Assembly: GCA_019787685.1 (NCBI GenBank)
Contig: JAHNUO010000001.1
Location: 3,100,001-3,164,000 of the forward strand
Length of the DNA stretch: 64,000 nt
Direction of reading: 5' to 3'
Source of the DNA: Chiua virens
Taxonomy: Eukaryota; Basidiomycota; Agaricomycetes; Boletales; Boletaceae
The notes under the pieces: model-generated
The model's input: the letters and a program-made list of their open reading frames with translations, nothing else
The model's database searches: none
What the model was told of the DNA's origin: nothing
Shown: positions 10,719-22,930 of the stretch, one piece after another
How the letters are laid out: each line of letters begins with the position of its first letter
How positions within the stretch are numbered: the first letter of the stretch is position 1
Made by a program: the position numbers and the translations under genes

Positions 10719-13260
10719 TTAAATCTGACCCTCTCCCGGATCGTCATTACCTACATGTTCATTATGGTCAAGCTTCCGAGCTTCCGAGTGGCGCTCAGAA
10801 CCATCTGGTTTAGGCATCAGAGGCTGACTCTCCGGCTTAATCAAAGAGAAAAAAGTGTGAGAATGCGAGACACGCCCAGGGAACATTACTCCGTACCTTC
10901 TGACCCTCAATGACGAAATACATGTGCTTGTCATCTTGTTGATCCTTGAGTTTCACCAGCACATCCTCGTTCTTCCGTATGCCGACTTCATCAAACCCTC
11001 CAAGCTTCTCACCCTCCAGGCCAGGCAGCTCATCTATGACTCGGGTTGACGACGCCATCATCAACTGAAGTGGGTCGGTCGGATCGAAGTTTGTACACAC
11101 GCTGCCACTAATGTGCAAGATGTTCCACACGGAGTAACCGATGGCAGCATACGTGAGGCAAGCAAAGAATGTCACAGGAAGGATGGTATAGAGGTATATT
11201 GGCGATTTCTTGGCCCATCCTATGGTGGAGACAGTCTGATATCCATTGAAAGATATCAAACCCTGAGATGGAATGTTAATCGGATTGGCGGAAAAACCGG
11301 AGCGGAGATACTAGATCAATGATGTCAGGTCTTTCAGTGGTATGTATACGGCAGAGATGAGCGCTACTCACTGTCCCAGAGAACTCAATAACACCACGCC
11401 AATACTGCTCCTGGATTGCGGTATTAACGACGTGGTGGACAGCAAGTAGCATGAGAATCCTCACCAGGTCTCCTATCAAACGTGGGTCCATGGGACCACT
11501 ACCATTCAAGGTTGTGTTCGTTGGCATGGCAATCGTGTATAAGGCGTCGCCGATCGAGTTCGTCAACAAATTTTGTGCATTCCTCGAGTGAAAATCGATA
11601 ATGGAGGCCAAGAACAGTTGAAGGTTTGTATTCGCAGAAGTTAGTGCTGTCGAGTTGATAATAGTGACATTCACAGTCCCATAGGCGTAGGAGACTTGCG
11701 ACGTAGTCAACTTGGGGATGATTTCACAGGTCGTATTCTGCAAGAAATCATATCTCCCGGTACCCCCAGATGTCACAACTACATGTCCAGGTTCTAGTTT
11801 CAGAATAAAGTAAGCAGTAATGGCTGCGCTCACTAAATCGGGTCCAATCGAGTTGGGACTGGTTGACGGGATAAGGACAAATGAGGGAATATACAAGTCC
11901 AGTAACCGGGACTTGGAGAAGTACAAGCTGTGATCGCGCAGGATTTCCTTATTTTGAATGAATGTCAGTTGAAGAACCATCGTCATGTCGTTTACCCTCA
12001 CCTTGAGTGCATGGCATGCTGTAGGTGTACGCTGAGAGGGAAGTGTAATTTCCAGTGAAAATAGAAACCGGTATTGGACTTTGCGTTTCCAGGGTAATGT
12101 TTACTGAATTTGAAGAATTAATTGGAGTACACGTCACATCTGCGGTGAGACCCTGTTGCAGTATACTCCAGTTGGCAGGGGTAGCGGGATGATCATTCGG
12201 TGGCCGCTGAGTGGATATAGATCCTCCGACAAAGCTGAGACCGGTCGCATTTGCTTGTGCCTCTTGCTTTTGGAAGTTAAATAGAACCCGAGATACGGCT
12301 GGGAGAATCCCACCTATTATAATAGTCATGAGTCAATCTTACAGTAATGAGAAGACGATGCAATTACCAGTCGATACGTTGAAGACGTCACCGTTAAATG
12401 CCAATGTTCCCCGCACCCCGAGATCGTATTGTGCAGTGTTAATCCCACTCAGGAGGCCATCGATGTCTATGACTTTGAGCGAGTTGTCTTCAGCGGCTAC
12501 GGTCAAGGTCAACGGCGGTGAGTTAATGGTCAGAAGAACAATGACTTACGAAGTACACCGCTAGTGGCCAGAAGCTGATTCCGGAGTTCTGACTCAAAGT
12601 AAGTAGTATTGAGGTCAAGTTCCGATCCCGGAAAAGGAGTGTGCTTCCCAACGACCGTTGGGGTGATAAGGGTTGACCAGCTGTGATGGGATGAGGGACG
12701 GTTGACAATGAAGCTCTGAGGTGTGGCCAGCCGCCAGGGCATACCTTGAGACTAGCAGCTTGGTTGGGACGAACAAGATCAGTGTGATCAGGGTTGTGCC
12801 AAGGTGATGGAAGTTGAAGAAATATCCAAAATTAGCCATATGTATTCTGCCTTTAAGTCTGATCAGCCGCATAGGTTTACGGATGCGATGACGTAGGGCC
12901 TCCTTGTAGGCGGTGCAAAAAAAACTGTGGAATGGTGCGTCAAACACACGGCATTCGTGAGCTCTAGAAATGAACGTACAAAGTGGACATCGTTGAGAAC
13001 AGCGTCCCAAAAACCGTAGAAACAAGTGTCGTCTCTGTTGGTCTGTAAAAGATGTACATGGAGATGGGAGAAGGAAGAACTAGAGGATCAAGAATCCACG
13101 CTGCGGCAAGAAGTCCCCATGCGAGAGCAAGAAGGAAAGTTTGCCCTAGGGCAACAGCGCCAAGCATGAAAATATGACGACGATTGTGAGGGTGCATGAG
13201 GAAGGCTTGCAGAGCGCTAGCTGGTGGGATCACCATACCCTTGTTAGCATTATAAGTCAA
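10719..13260 (-). CDS. Fungal-specific multipass membrane protein with large extracellular domain
   Basis: I recognise the layout, not a named family: it is a common Agaricomycete hypothetical protein. After a short N-terminus come hydrophobic segments (IFMLGAVALGQTFLLALAW; TLITLILFVPTKLLV). A long Asn/Ser/Thr-rich region follows, with many N-glycosylation sequons (NATG, NSSNS, NITL, NYTS, NTTC), so it is probably extracellular. A last TM (YLYTILPVTFFACLTYAAIGY) and a hydrophilic cytosolic tail end the protein at 10719. The conserved motif WSTLITPTVV starts the ectodomain. I resolved about eight exons, with clean joins at 12980/12924, 12779 and 12548. The join between about 12005 and 11955 does not keep frame with any standard splice pair I could find, so either the splicing is unusual or one base is wrong. 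Function is unknown; a surface or sensing role is only a guess. Confidence 0.7.
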
Positions 13261-14925
13261 TCTCAGGAAGGAACTTCAAGCTGTACCTGACTTGCAGCCG
13301 ATAGTCGCGGCTCGAGGGTGTGATTTGATCAGGGCGATCACGACTGGCCTCATGTTGCACTCACGGCATGAGGCCTATTTTGAGGACAAAGAGGCGAGTA
13401 GTACAAAATGAATCACCAGCAGGACAATGGCATGCAATGAACTACGCATTAATTTCCCAGGGCTGTTAGATCTGGGCGCTCGTTAAACATGGAAAATTAG
13501 CATCACCTGCGCCAGTAAGAACAGTAAAAACGAGGTCTGGCCATCCGAGCGAGCTGTGCGCAAAGCAGACATGTAAGAAGAGGGTGCCTCGGCTGAAACT
13601 AGCCTGAAAGTAATGAAGAAAAGGTAAACGAAGAAGGCCAAAGAAGATGAGAGAAAGAGATAGGAGCTTACGGCAGTCGTCGAGCCCTGCAAAGATGCAA
13701 TTCAGATAAGGTGTTGCAAATCGGGAACGTCAATGCGACGATCACTTCAAGAGCCTGAAATTCTGTCGTGATAGTATTGGCCCCCCTTCCGACCCCATTA
13801 GGTCAGTTATATGGGTGATCATACCACTTGAATTTTGCCCAACTTGGGCTCTGAACGGTGGGGGGCAACTTACGAAAGCGGACAAGAATGTAGCGCACGG
13901 CAATTGTTAGTTGCAATGTGCCGGTGGAGATAAGTATATGGGCGTCAGAAAACGTTCCTTGCACTGAATGCGTGTCTCAGAGGGTCTCCTCAAAGAACGT
14001 TGTCAATTTCCGCTTACTAATTAGTAGAACGGCCGAGCGAAGCGGTCAAAACTTTTCCATAGCCAATTCAAGTTTCGAACTTCGATATGTACTTCAATTT
14101 CAGACTCCTGGTGCCTTTGACTCAGTGATAATCTGCGGACCTCACGTCCTTTCTCTGAGACAGAAAAACTCGTTGCGCGCTTACGTTATCCGTTGATCAT
14201 TGATACAGATGGGCGGCATCATTATGTAATACTAGCACAAGGCTGGATCGAAGTTATGCAAATGTACAGACTACAACTTCTGGCTCTGCGCACACTCCAG
14301 TAGTCATTTCGCATTGACTGAATCCAGGTCGTCAGATACCCTGTGCCCCGGGACCATGAAATTGGCCTGATGTCCGCGTACGTCGCACTAGTGATCGTCA
14401 CCCTAAACTGCGATGGATTTATGTGATAATGTTGGCCTCTGAATTCAACTGCTCGGCCTGCCTTTCTCACCCATCCTCTCAAAGCTGAATTTAGAAGGTC
14501 TCCCGAGTACGAGAGACTCATCTATTTACGCACATTCCATTCTCGGACCCTTCATACAATAACTTGCACCCGATGTGCATTGTAAATTTTCTGAGTACTA
14601 ATCCATGCAAGCCGTATACCTGATTGAGGACTCATTCGACGAAATCAGTGCTGAACGTGTGCAGGGTCAAATTACGAAGCAATGAATGACCATTAGATCC
14701 TGCTATAGCGGAACGACGTGGAGCTTGCTGCTTCGGCCCATTAGTGTCCACCGGAACCGAGCATTCAATTCACTGCCCTGACGTATAATTTGATATGAAC
14801 TAAAGTCCCTTCCAGACTCATCCAGTAGGCTCGAAAACGTCTTATGTCATAGAAGAGCACGATATTTGCGCATGTCTCGGAACACATCAAGAATACCGAC
14901 AGGAGTCTTACTGAGATTAACATAT
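13261..14925. other. Long intergenic stretch, no gene recognised
   Basis: A hydrophobic 69-codon minus frame (13483-13692) and a 99-codon minus frame (14222-14521) are present. Neither has homology I recognise or convincing splice context. No tRNA-like B box was found. Confidence 0.45.
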
Positions 14926-16014
14926 TTACAGGCAGCTGGTATCATCAATCTCCCAGTAGCCCCACGTTCCCCCGTTTTCAGGCTGAAGGTGAATTAGCTA
15001 TCATCAAACAGCATGTTCTGCTTTATAACGTACGGATACGAGGCACTCTTGGGCACCCTTGAATACCATCCCATGGAAATGAACTGGTGTTGTGGCACAA
15101 AATTCGCGCCAGTCACCTCCCCTTGGAAGATTTTCCAAGTAATGCTCGACAACCTAGAGGATACGCAACTGGATCAAAAGAGTGCAACAATGCCCAAGTT
15201 CAAATCTTACCCGCTTTCCTGACCCTGGAGACGTGCAACCCTACATGAAAGTTAGCTATGTGCCATGCTTACTCGGGAAATGACTTTCCTTGTCCTTATA
15301 CCATATCCAAAACGATGCACAATCTGGCTCATGTTGGTTGACTTCCCACCGTCCGATAACAACGCCAGGGCCCTGTGAAGGACATCGTCGATATCAAAAA
15401 TAACGTATACTTATGATCTCTCTCACCTTGTCTTCGCAGCTTTTGGGTAGATACGAGTTCCCATGAATTTCGATCGCCGTCGCTTTGCACGCCTCAATGG
15501 GGCGTTCCCAAGTGGTAGGAAGGTTCATGAGCTGGGCAGTATACTCCCTGGTTCCGTGCGAGATGCACGTGTGCGCCTCGACATTTCCCCAGAACATGTT
15601 GAGTTTCTGGCGTTCTTCTTCCTCCTCCCGAATGCGACGTGCGACCTCGTTTTCATGCCATTCTACTTGAAGCTTCCACTTTTCTTCCACAACAGCGTGT
15701 TGCTGCTGCTCAAGTCGCCATTCCTCCCTCACAATCTCATGCACTGCCACTTCTATTTCCCAGCCGCGACGAATGGCATTCATGTCGCCGGGGTACAGCG
15801 GACAGTTGGTAAAGTGCAAGTAAAGGTTGATCGTGACGAACGGTAGGGCTAATAGCGCCAAGCCGCCGTATATGAGAAACTTGAATGTATCCCTGGATAT
15901 CACACGTTGAGATCTCCCAGGCAACAACGGAGTACTTTCTTCGGATGATGAACTGACGTGTACGAACGGTGGAAGTAACGATGAACAAGGCTTCGTTTGT
16001 GGAGTAGAGAACAT
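14926..16014 (-). CDS. Type II membrane protein with coiled coil and Cys-rich C-terminal domain (Agaricomycete family)
   Basis: The N-terminus is cytosolic and acidic/Ser-rich (SSSSEESTPLLPG). One TM follows (FLIYGGLALLALPFVTINLYL), then a charged coiled coil rich in Glu/Arg/Trp (residues about 95-150) and a C-terminal domain. That domain has paired cysteines and WEVNQHEPDCASFW, GDWREFCATTPV.FHGM, GAQEC and GYWEIDDTSC. This layout is known to me from basidiomycete hypothetical proteins, but the function is unknown. Exon 1 (16014-15427) and the later exons are clear, and the stop is at 14926. After YKDK (about 15295) the expected donor reads GAAAGT rather than GT. The next GT nearby (GTAAGC) gives the wrong phase. 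The gene may therefore be damaged at one splice site. Topology suggests a large lumenal or extracellular part. Confidence 0.65.
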
Positions 16015-16642
16015 ACGGGAACAACGGGCCTGCTTGTCGAGTCACTAGACCCAAGTACCAGCTGTCCGAGCCCTTGATACTTGTGTCTGTGATAGAAGGC
16101 CATCATAAGATTGAAATGAATGGCAAAGATGGACGAGCGCCTTTGTAAACTTACCCCGACATTTCCTAAGACGAGAGACAGTTGATACTGACGTGATGAG
16201 TTCTCGGCGAGGAAATGCGTAGCTCGCGCTGAAAAAGCACCCTCTGCAACTTGAGAGCGCCTCAAGTGGAGATCCTCCAAGGTCTTAGTCAAGTTACTAT
16301 TGAAGCCTCATGGCCACTTGAGGGCAGCCATTCGAGTCGCTCACACACTGAGGTTTATCGAAAAAGGGAGCGATACCAGGCAACCACTCTTCGAAGATAT
16401 ATTTCGCAGGCAACACGTTGCGTCGATTCCGTTTGCATTATCACGATGGAACGGCGTGACGGCGTCTCAGGCTCTGTTATACTCTAAGTCACTCCGGCTC
16501 CGAGTCTGAGATTCTGCCTACTGGTTTCCGGTGGATACCTTTCGCTTGCTTTTGACTGGGAGTCACCCTCTGAGGACCTCAGGATCACAGTGGTGAAGCG
16601 CTCCGATCGCAGTGTAGATAGCTGGGGGCCCAGTTCCTTAGA
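16015..16642. other. Upstream region of the type II membrane protein gene
   Basis: Short overlapping frames only. No element identified. Confidence 0.4.
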
Positions 16643-17203
16643 CTATTGGCCCATATCAACGGGCGCATTGGTAATATGGTCAGTCCATTTTGCAGCAACG
16701 ACGAAGCGTGTACGACTTCCTTTGAAATCAATTAATGGACCGGGCTCGCCAGCCTCCATGGAAATGTCTCCCACGTAGCGTCGTGGTCGGGCCACGAGTT
16801 GCATTGTTACTAGTCCTCCGAATGTGGGCAAGGCCCATCCACGTTCCACAGTCAAATCCGTCGAACAATGGAGTCCTAAAACTGGTAAGTGGTGGACGGC
16901 AGGAGGCCCATAAAATGGGACAGGATGTGCGACGTCCTCCTCCATCTTAGCGGGCCTCCGATTTACTAGTTCCTCGATACAACCATCATGCTCAGCAAGT
17001 CGCATCCAAGGCACCTCGCCAACTTGAAGCGTTGCCATGCCAGACTGAAAGATCTTCTCATCACCTGGCGAGTCAGAGAAGGTCAAGCCGACCCCTGCAG
17101 CCAAATTGCGCGCCCTGAGAAAATCCGCCAAACTTCGCCGCGCCAAAGAGAATCCAGAGGATGGGGAAGTTGCCCCCAAGGTACATTTCATTGTGTTGCA
17201 CAA
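16643..17203 (-). CDS. Unrecognised 186-codon open frame
   Basis: This is a single uninterrupted minus frame with an ATG and balanced composition, but I recognise no motif. It lies immediately upstream of the divergent kinase gene, whose 5' exons may occupy the same DNA on the plus strand. It could therefore be a real small gene or a long chance frame in GC-rich DNA. Confidence 0.2.
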   Translation of the reverse strand: MCNTMKCTLGATSPSSGFSLARRSLADFLRARNLAAGVGLTFSDSPGDEKIFQSGMATLQVGEVPWMRLAEHDGCIEELVNRRPAKMEEDVAHPVPFYGPPAVHHLPVLGLHCSTDLTVERGWALPTFGGLVTMQLVARPRRYVGDISMEAGEPGPLIDFKGSRTRFVVAAKWTDHITNAPVDMGQ

Positions 17204-17233
17204 GTTGTGGCATATGACAACCCCTCACTCTAG

Positions 17234-18463
17234 CCAACAATCCCACGCCTGCCCATCCTTCGCGGAACGTCGCCGGTTCGACCTGTCCCGCTTCTTTCAC
17301 TCGAGCACATCCCCGACGTCCCTAACGGATCACTAGGTAAGATGGGGTGTGACATCGTTACCATCTGCTCACTGTTTTGATAGGCGATGGTGCTTTCGCG
17401 AGGGTCGGGGTCGTCCGAGTCAAGAGAACAATCACCCACCCATTCGAACGACCGGGTTCCCTATTCGCTCTCAAGGCGTACGACAAGAAGGAACTACAAG
17501 TGCGTGTATTTCGTCGCTGATACACACGCCGGCTGACATGTACATCAACGCAGTCCAAGGACGATCCACTGAACTTGGTGTCAGCCAATATGGAACGAAA
17601 AGCGTTGCATGACCTTCCGTGGAGCACCTGGATCTGTTCTGCCGTGGACGCCTTCCACGACAAGCACGATCTTTTTCTCATGCTCGAATACATGCCAGGG
17701 GGCTCGTTACTCCAGCGCATCTACAACGAGACAGGGCCTCTAGATGCTGAATTAGCACGCTTCTATTACTGCAATATCGCCTGTGCGTTGGAGTTTCTCC
17801 ACGACCATGACATCGTCTATCATGACCTCAAGCCGGACAACATCCTCATCAAGCCGGACGGATACCTCTGCTTGATTGATTTTGGGACGGCAATGTCCTC
17901 CGAGGACAATGATCCCTCGCACAACGTTGGGACACTCTATTACTTGGCCCCTGAAAAAATCAAGGATGGCGTACGCCGTGGTTACGGGGTAGATTGGTGG
18001 GCGAGCGGCGTCATTTTGTATGAGATGCTTACGCAGCAAGTCGTGCGTATTCTTCCAAACACGTTATCATCGTCTGTTCAGTCTATTGTGCTAGCCCTTC
18101 AAAGCGACATTAATCGAAACGCAATCAGAGGAAGCGGAATTAGACCCTTATACCAAGGCGTCCATCTTTGAGTTTGATACCAAGACATGCATCACCCGAG
18201 GGAAGTACGAATGGCCCTCGAGCATGCTCGTTGGCAAGGTGCTGGCGTCGTTTGTATCGGAGCTTCTCCAGGTGGACCCGACCGATCGACTTGGCTGTAC
18301 CATACCAGTCAAAGAGCATCCCTGGCTGGCCAACGTTGACTGGCACATGGTGGAAGCCCACCGCTACCGCGTACGTCCGAATCACGTGCTGTGATTGATA
18401 TCCCATTGACTCTTTGCTTTTCAGGCTTCATGGATCCCTCCACAGAGGTATTTCGATCATTGA
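17234..18463 (+). CDS. AGC-family Ser/Thr protein kinase, PKA-like (5' end unresolved)
   Basis: This is a protein kinase catalytic domain of AGC type. Visible elements, in order: glycine loop GDGAFARV; the ATP lysine in FALKAYDKKEL; hinge MLEYMPGGSL; catalytic loop YHDLKPDNIL; metal-binding DFG in LIDFGTA; activation segment VGTLYYLAPE; DWWASGVILYEML; and an AGC-style end with HPWLANVDWHMV. Exons 17234-17336, 17384-17499, 17554-18039, 18095-18370 and 18425-18463 join to 1,020 nt in frame. The first exon opens at a CTCTAG acceptor and contains no ATG, so at least one upstream exon is missing from my model. The Arg of the usual HRD/YRD motif is replaced by His (YHD), while the catalytic Asp and Lys are kept, so it is probably active. 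Substrates are unknown. Confidence 0.8.
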
Positions 18464-18751
18464 ACGACGCTGGGGACGGAGAAGCGCGAGGGAAACTTTT
18501 GAAATTTCAAGTTCCACATTACGTTTATTTCCGAGTTCATAGAGTTGAGAATATCATAACGCCGTTCCGTTCGTCATTTATCACCCCACAATATCAAAGG
18601 AGTATATACTTATCATAAAACAGTCGCTGATTTAGCGTCATTAATATTTGAATAGGTGTGAGTAAACATAAACATTTGGAAGGTGTTGACATGGTACCAC
18701 ATACTGGACTAGCAGGCTCTCTTTTGCTGTAACGCATGTGTTCCTTGTAGA

Positions 18752-19661
18752 TCAATTCCAGTCAGCTTTCGCGCCACTCAGGCTACGGAAGAATTCAGCG
18801 TAGGCATGATCGACATCAAAAAGAAGCTGTCAAACAACCGGATAAGCGCAAACAGCAACGTATGGACCATCACCACTAACCTGTCTCGACTGTTCCTCCG
18901 TGATCTCCTCCGAAGCTTTCATACCATTCAGTGTGATCAACCTACGTCACGGTCAAGGCACCCTCACCCAACAGCCTGAGGGATCGCTCACCAGCTCACC
19001 ATCCGACTCCGCCCCTCCCAGTCCTTGCTACCTTTGAACCGGGCATAGCCTGTGACGAGCTCTTGCAAGATAGGATGGAGTTGGTCTTTGGCCCGAAGCC
19101 GCAACTTCAACGCGTCCATGAACGTGATAAAGTTCTGCGCAAACACGTGAAGATCGCCCGGAAGCACGGGACTGTCAAACGGGACGCACCTGCGTCGTCT
19201 CGGCGATCCACTTGCCCGTTTCGGGACCCGCTTCGCTCGAGTGTTCGACCGTCGCAGGGACGCCGACTTTGATGCGGTGTAGGGCCGCTGGGGCGTCCAT
19301 CTTCCAGTGGATCAGGATCGTCAGGATAGTGCACGAAATGGAAGGGTGCGTACGCGGTAACGAGTCATGAACTGTTCGATGGAGGGGACGGCGTCCTTGA
19401 CGAGCTTGAGCATCGTCATGTACTGGGAGAGCAACCGGGTGCATGCTGGCGAGTATCTGTGTCGCAAACGGAGATCTTAGCATACGTGAGAGATGAGGGA
19501 TCGACGTACTCGGCCGCTGTGAGTGCATCGCGGACATATGCTCGTTCGAGGTAGTCGAGGGCGACGATGATGCCAAACAGTGTCGCTAGAAGAGAATATT
19601 TCTCTCGTTCTGCATTCGTAGCGTATAACCGAACTTCTTCATCGAGGGACAGGGCCGACAT
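18752..19661 (-). CDS. VPS28: Vps28, ESCRT-I subunit, 214 aa
   Basis: Vps28 is the ESCRT-I subunit that links to ESCRT-II through its C-terminal four-helix domain in multivesicular-body sorting at endosomes. The start MSALSLDEEVRLYATNAERE and the following LLATLFGIIVALDYLERAYV are diagnostic. Further matches are CTRLLSQYMTMLKLVKDAVP, FMTRYRMDAPAALHRIKVGV, ITFMDALKLRLRAKDQLHP, and the C-terminus LLFDVDHAYAEFFRSLSG. Six exons (19661-19510, 19456-19354, 19300-19190, 19134-18992, 18941-18881, 18826-18752) join to 645 nt exactly with canonical sites. Length is normal. A second ESCRT gene (SNF8) is 26 kb away; there is no sign of linkage in function beyond the pathway. A fossil of exon 3 lies at 10062-10134. 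Confidence 0.95.
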
Positions 19662-19783
19662 ATGTGTTTGCGATTATTTGCCTTACTTGGATGCATCATT
19701 ATTATGCCACGAGTAGTGTATCCCATGCAAACAAGTCCGTATACTCGGATGAAACGTTGTGATCAGGTCCCAGCCCCGTAGTA

Positions 19784-22777
19784 TCACTCCACGTCTCCCA
19801 AATCATGCATCTCCGCGTCCTGGGTATTACTCGCGTGGTTTCCCCTTTCAGCGCGTAACGGCGAAGACACAAGACCACCCTCAACCCGCTCAGCCACGCC
19901 CCGCGCCCGCGCAGGTGACGGTGATCCGCCCAACCCAACACCAAAGCCCACAACAGAAGATGACCGTAACCCGCGGACTGCATACATCGTCGACAACGTC
20001 CTCAAGCGCGTTGCACTTCCCAGACCCAGATGTGGATACGTCGCAGACGGCATCGGCATCGGTATGCGCAAGTTCAGTCCACTCAAGGGCCCGTTGTCGG
20101 GCTCCTGCGTCCCCGTGTCCCCGTGGAGTGATTTGAGCGACGAAACATGGCGCAGGCGAGGCGATGTCATCACCGCGCCAAACGTCTGCACCGGCGTCGC
20201 CGAGCGCGACTGCGTCGACGTTGTCCCAAGCAACCCCACCGTCCAGGCCGTCCACCCAGCACCGCCCTTGGTGTCCTCGTCGCCGTCAATAGTCTCCCCC
20301 TCCCCCATCGCGCCATCGGACATCGCCAGCCCGTGCACCGCCCGTTTCACCTCCGCGACGTCATTCTGCACGTCCTCCAGCTTCTTTCCAAACGTGTCCA
20401 TCGCTCTCATCACGCCTTCTTCCGTCCCGTCGACAAATACCCTCGCATTCGCCTCCATCTCGGCGCGTTCGTCCGTGTCGACGAGCGACGCGGGGACGGA
20501 GAGCACTGTCTCGAACCCACGCGCGGTGAGCTCTTCGTCCGCCACACGGATCTCCAGCTCCACGCGCGCGTCCTCTGCGTAGTCGTCGATTCGCGCAAGG
20601 GCCGTCTCGAGGTATTGACGGAACTTGGTCTGGCTATTCGACGACGGTGAGGATGAGGCCAGGGTGCGCTCAAGTTCTTTGAGCGCGACGGAACAGTCGC
20701 GAAAGGCGCGTCGAAATGTATCGTAGCGATGTCGCGTATTCCCGAGCTCAGAAAGCAACGTAGAGAGGGGGATTGGGTGGGGAAGGTGGATTCGATAGGA
20801 CATGAGATGCTGCGGGCATTGGGGATGTCGAGGGCGTAGGCACATCCTTGGCAAGAACTTCTGCATTCTGATTCACATAAAGAAGGGATGAGGTGGATGT
20901 ATGGATCGGCGCCACGAGAGACTCCTCTGTCCGTAAGGGGTCGAGATCCTGCCGTAGGTCTAACATGGAGACGACTGGCGAGATGGGTGGGAGAACCTTG
21001 GGCTCCTCGTCGACGAGGAGCGTAGCTGAGGTTGAAATACTATCTTGAACTGACGGCAAGGATATGGAACGTATCTCCCCCTTTTCCCCGATCGAAGGAG
21101 CCGCAGGTAGAACTAGTGACGAAAGGATCATCGACGGGTTCTCCTGCGCCGCCGGCTATAGAAATAGGCGAGTCCACTACCTCGGAAGGAAGATGCACTG
21201 TCGGATGGTTCGTCATGCTCAGGCCTTGCATTGCGACTTGGTGTGAGCAATGCGTGATCTGGACTACTTTCGGGGTGTGCAGGTGATGGAGTGCCTTCCG
21301 GGTGGTCGAAAGCGCATTTTCGGACTACTTCTATGCGCTTCTGTATTTCATTTGCGAGTTCGGTCCTCAGCGCGTCTACAGCTTCCCTTGAGAGCACCAT
21401 CCTCGCCAGCGAGGCCGACGTACGAGTTGCGTCGGTAAATTGTACATCGTCATCTAGTATAGATAAAAGGGACTCTGCGTCACTGACCACGCGATGGAAT
21501 GTCTGCTGGACGATATCTGAGGCACGGGGATCCGAGTTGTAACAGCGCGCATATAACTCCTTTGCACTGTGGGTCCAACGTCTCAAGAGTTCTGCGATGC
21601 CTTCTTCCCTAGAAAGTAAAGCCAACCGCAGAGAGATTTCTCTGCGTCTTCCGTATGATTCACGTGCGAGATCTTCGCACAGTTCGTCGAGGGCATCTTG
21701 TAGGCGTGAGGTGCGTGAACACTCGGATGCTAATTGAGATTCTGCTATGGACAGTTGGAGTTCCAACGTGGAAATTGTAGAGGCATGTCGAGTCTTGAGT
21801 GACATTATTTGCTCTTGCAGAGCATTGGTAGAAGCTTGCGAGAATTTCCTGGAAAGACACGTGAGGGGACGTGAGGATATGATTCCGAGAAACGAACATG
21901 TAACGAGCGACCATTTTAGCTGCGGTCTGGTCCTCAAGGCTGAGTTTATCGAGGTCTGTCTTGGCTTGGGAATGCAATGTGCGATCATGAGAGGCAGTGA
22001 GGCGTTCTGCATCCAAGGCCATCTGGAGGTTGGATACTTTGGCGTTGAGTTCTGTGATAGTGGCGTGAAGCTGCTCTGACTCTGTGGAGAACGCTGTCAG
22101 CATTCCGTGAAGAGTGGACTTGCCGTCTTGGAGGTTGTCGACGAGGGTAACTGTGGATGCGGATCCGTTCACGGAGGGGGTATGAATTGAGGGACTTGCG
22201 ACCCTCTAGGTTGCGGACGAGATCTGCGTACTCTTGTACTACGAGGTCGATCATCTTGCGCTCTTGGTCTGACGCACGAGCCATGAGTTCGAGCTCGCGT
22301 TCGCGTGCTTTGGAAGCTTCTTCGCGTGCACGCATCCGGGCGACGAGCTCGAACGCGCCGTCCGCAGCATGTCTTGCCCTGGAAAGCTCGCTGCGTGCCT
22401 CCGTCAGCTCCGATGTGCGCTGGAAGAGGGTGTTCTCTGTGAGGGCAATCTTCTCGGAGACGCGCCGGAGGGCAAGGGAGAGTTCCTGCACCTGCGCTAC
22501 GGCAGGGTGGGGTGGTGTGTCCGGATGAGCATGGAGGGTCTGAATCTCATGTGCGAGACGGGCGTTCTCCTGCTCGAGCGCAGCTGCGTGCTCATGGAGA
22601 CGCGATGACTCGAGCGAGTGACGTTGGAGGGTGATGGCGACGGTGTGCGCCTCATGCTAGTTGCAAGGTATATATAGGAGTAAGTCATCTACATAGACAA
22701 AGACATACCTGGTAACGAGCTGCGGTGTTACGGAGACTGGTGAGCTCGGCGAGGAGGGGGTGCTCGCCGTCGTGCAT
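19784..22777 (-). CDS. Long coiled-coil protein of unknown function (about 850-900 aa)
   Basis: The ATG at 22777 starts MHDGEHPLLAELTSLRNTAA; exon 2 begins at 22656. Most of the protein is heptad-type coiled coil (ARLAHEIQTL, LVARMRAREEASKARERE, LQEQIMSLKTRHASTIS and similar). A Pro/Ser-rich linker follows (about 21230-20800), then a C-terminal helical region (NTRHRYDTFRRAFRDCSVAL) and a disordered tail ending at 19784. There is no catalytic motif. The design resembles a scaffold or cytoskeletal adaptor, which is inference. Between LVRNLEGRKSLNS and NGSASTVTLVDN the frame changes by one base at a G5 run (22176-22180, C5 on the coding strand). The join around 21150 is also unresolved. The gene is divergent from UBP3, with about 150 bp between the start codons. 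Confidence 0.6.
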
Positions 22778-22930
22778 GGTGGTAAGGTTAGGGTTTATGA
22801 CCAAACAGTAGTAAACAGAGTAAGTAGTTGCAAACTACACAACAAATTTTGATTTGCTCGTGTGCTGTTGTGCTCGCTGTTCTCCTCGTCGATCAGCACC
22901 CTTTCCTCGTCGTCTCACACAGCGACCACG
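22778..22930. promoter_or_regulatory. Shared divergent promoter region
   Basis: About 150 bases separate the start codons of the coiled-coil gene (minus) and the deubiquitinase gene (plus), so both promoters must be here. CT-rich tracts precede the plus-strand ATG. No distinct TATA box is seen. Confidence 0.5.

Noticed and set aside
13483..13692. Hydrophobic 69-codon minus frame as first exon of the membrane protein at 10.7-13.3 kb
   Set aside because: No in-frame splice to 13260 was found and the family normally starts at the later segment.
20064..20650. Plus-strand frames of 167-172 codons
   Set aside because: Antisense shadows of the conserved coiled-coil gene exon on the minus strand.
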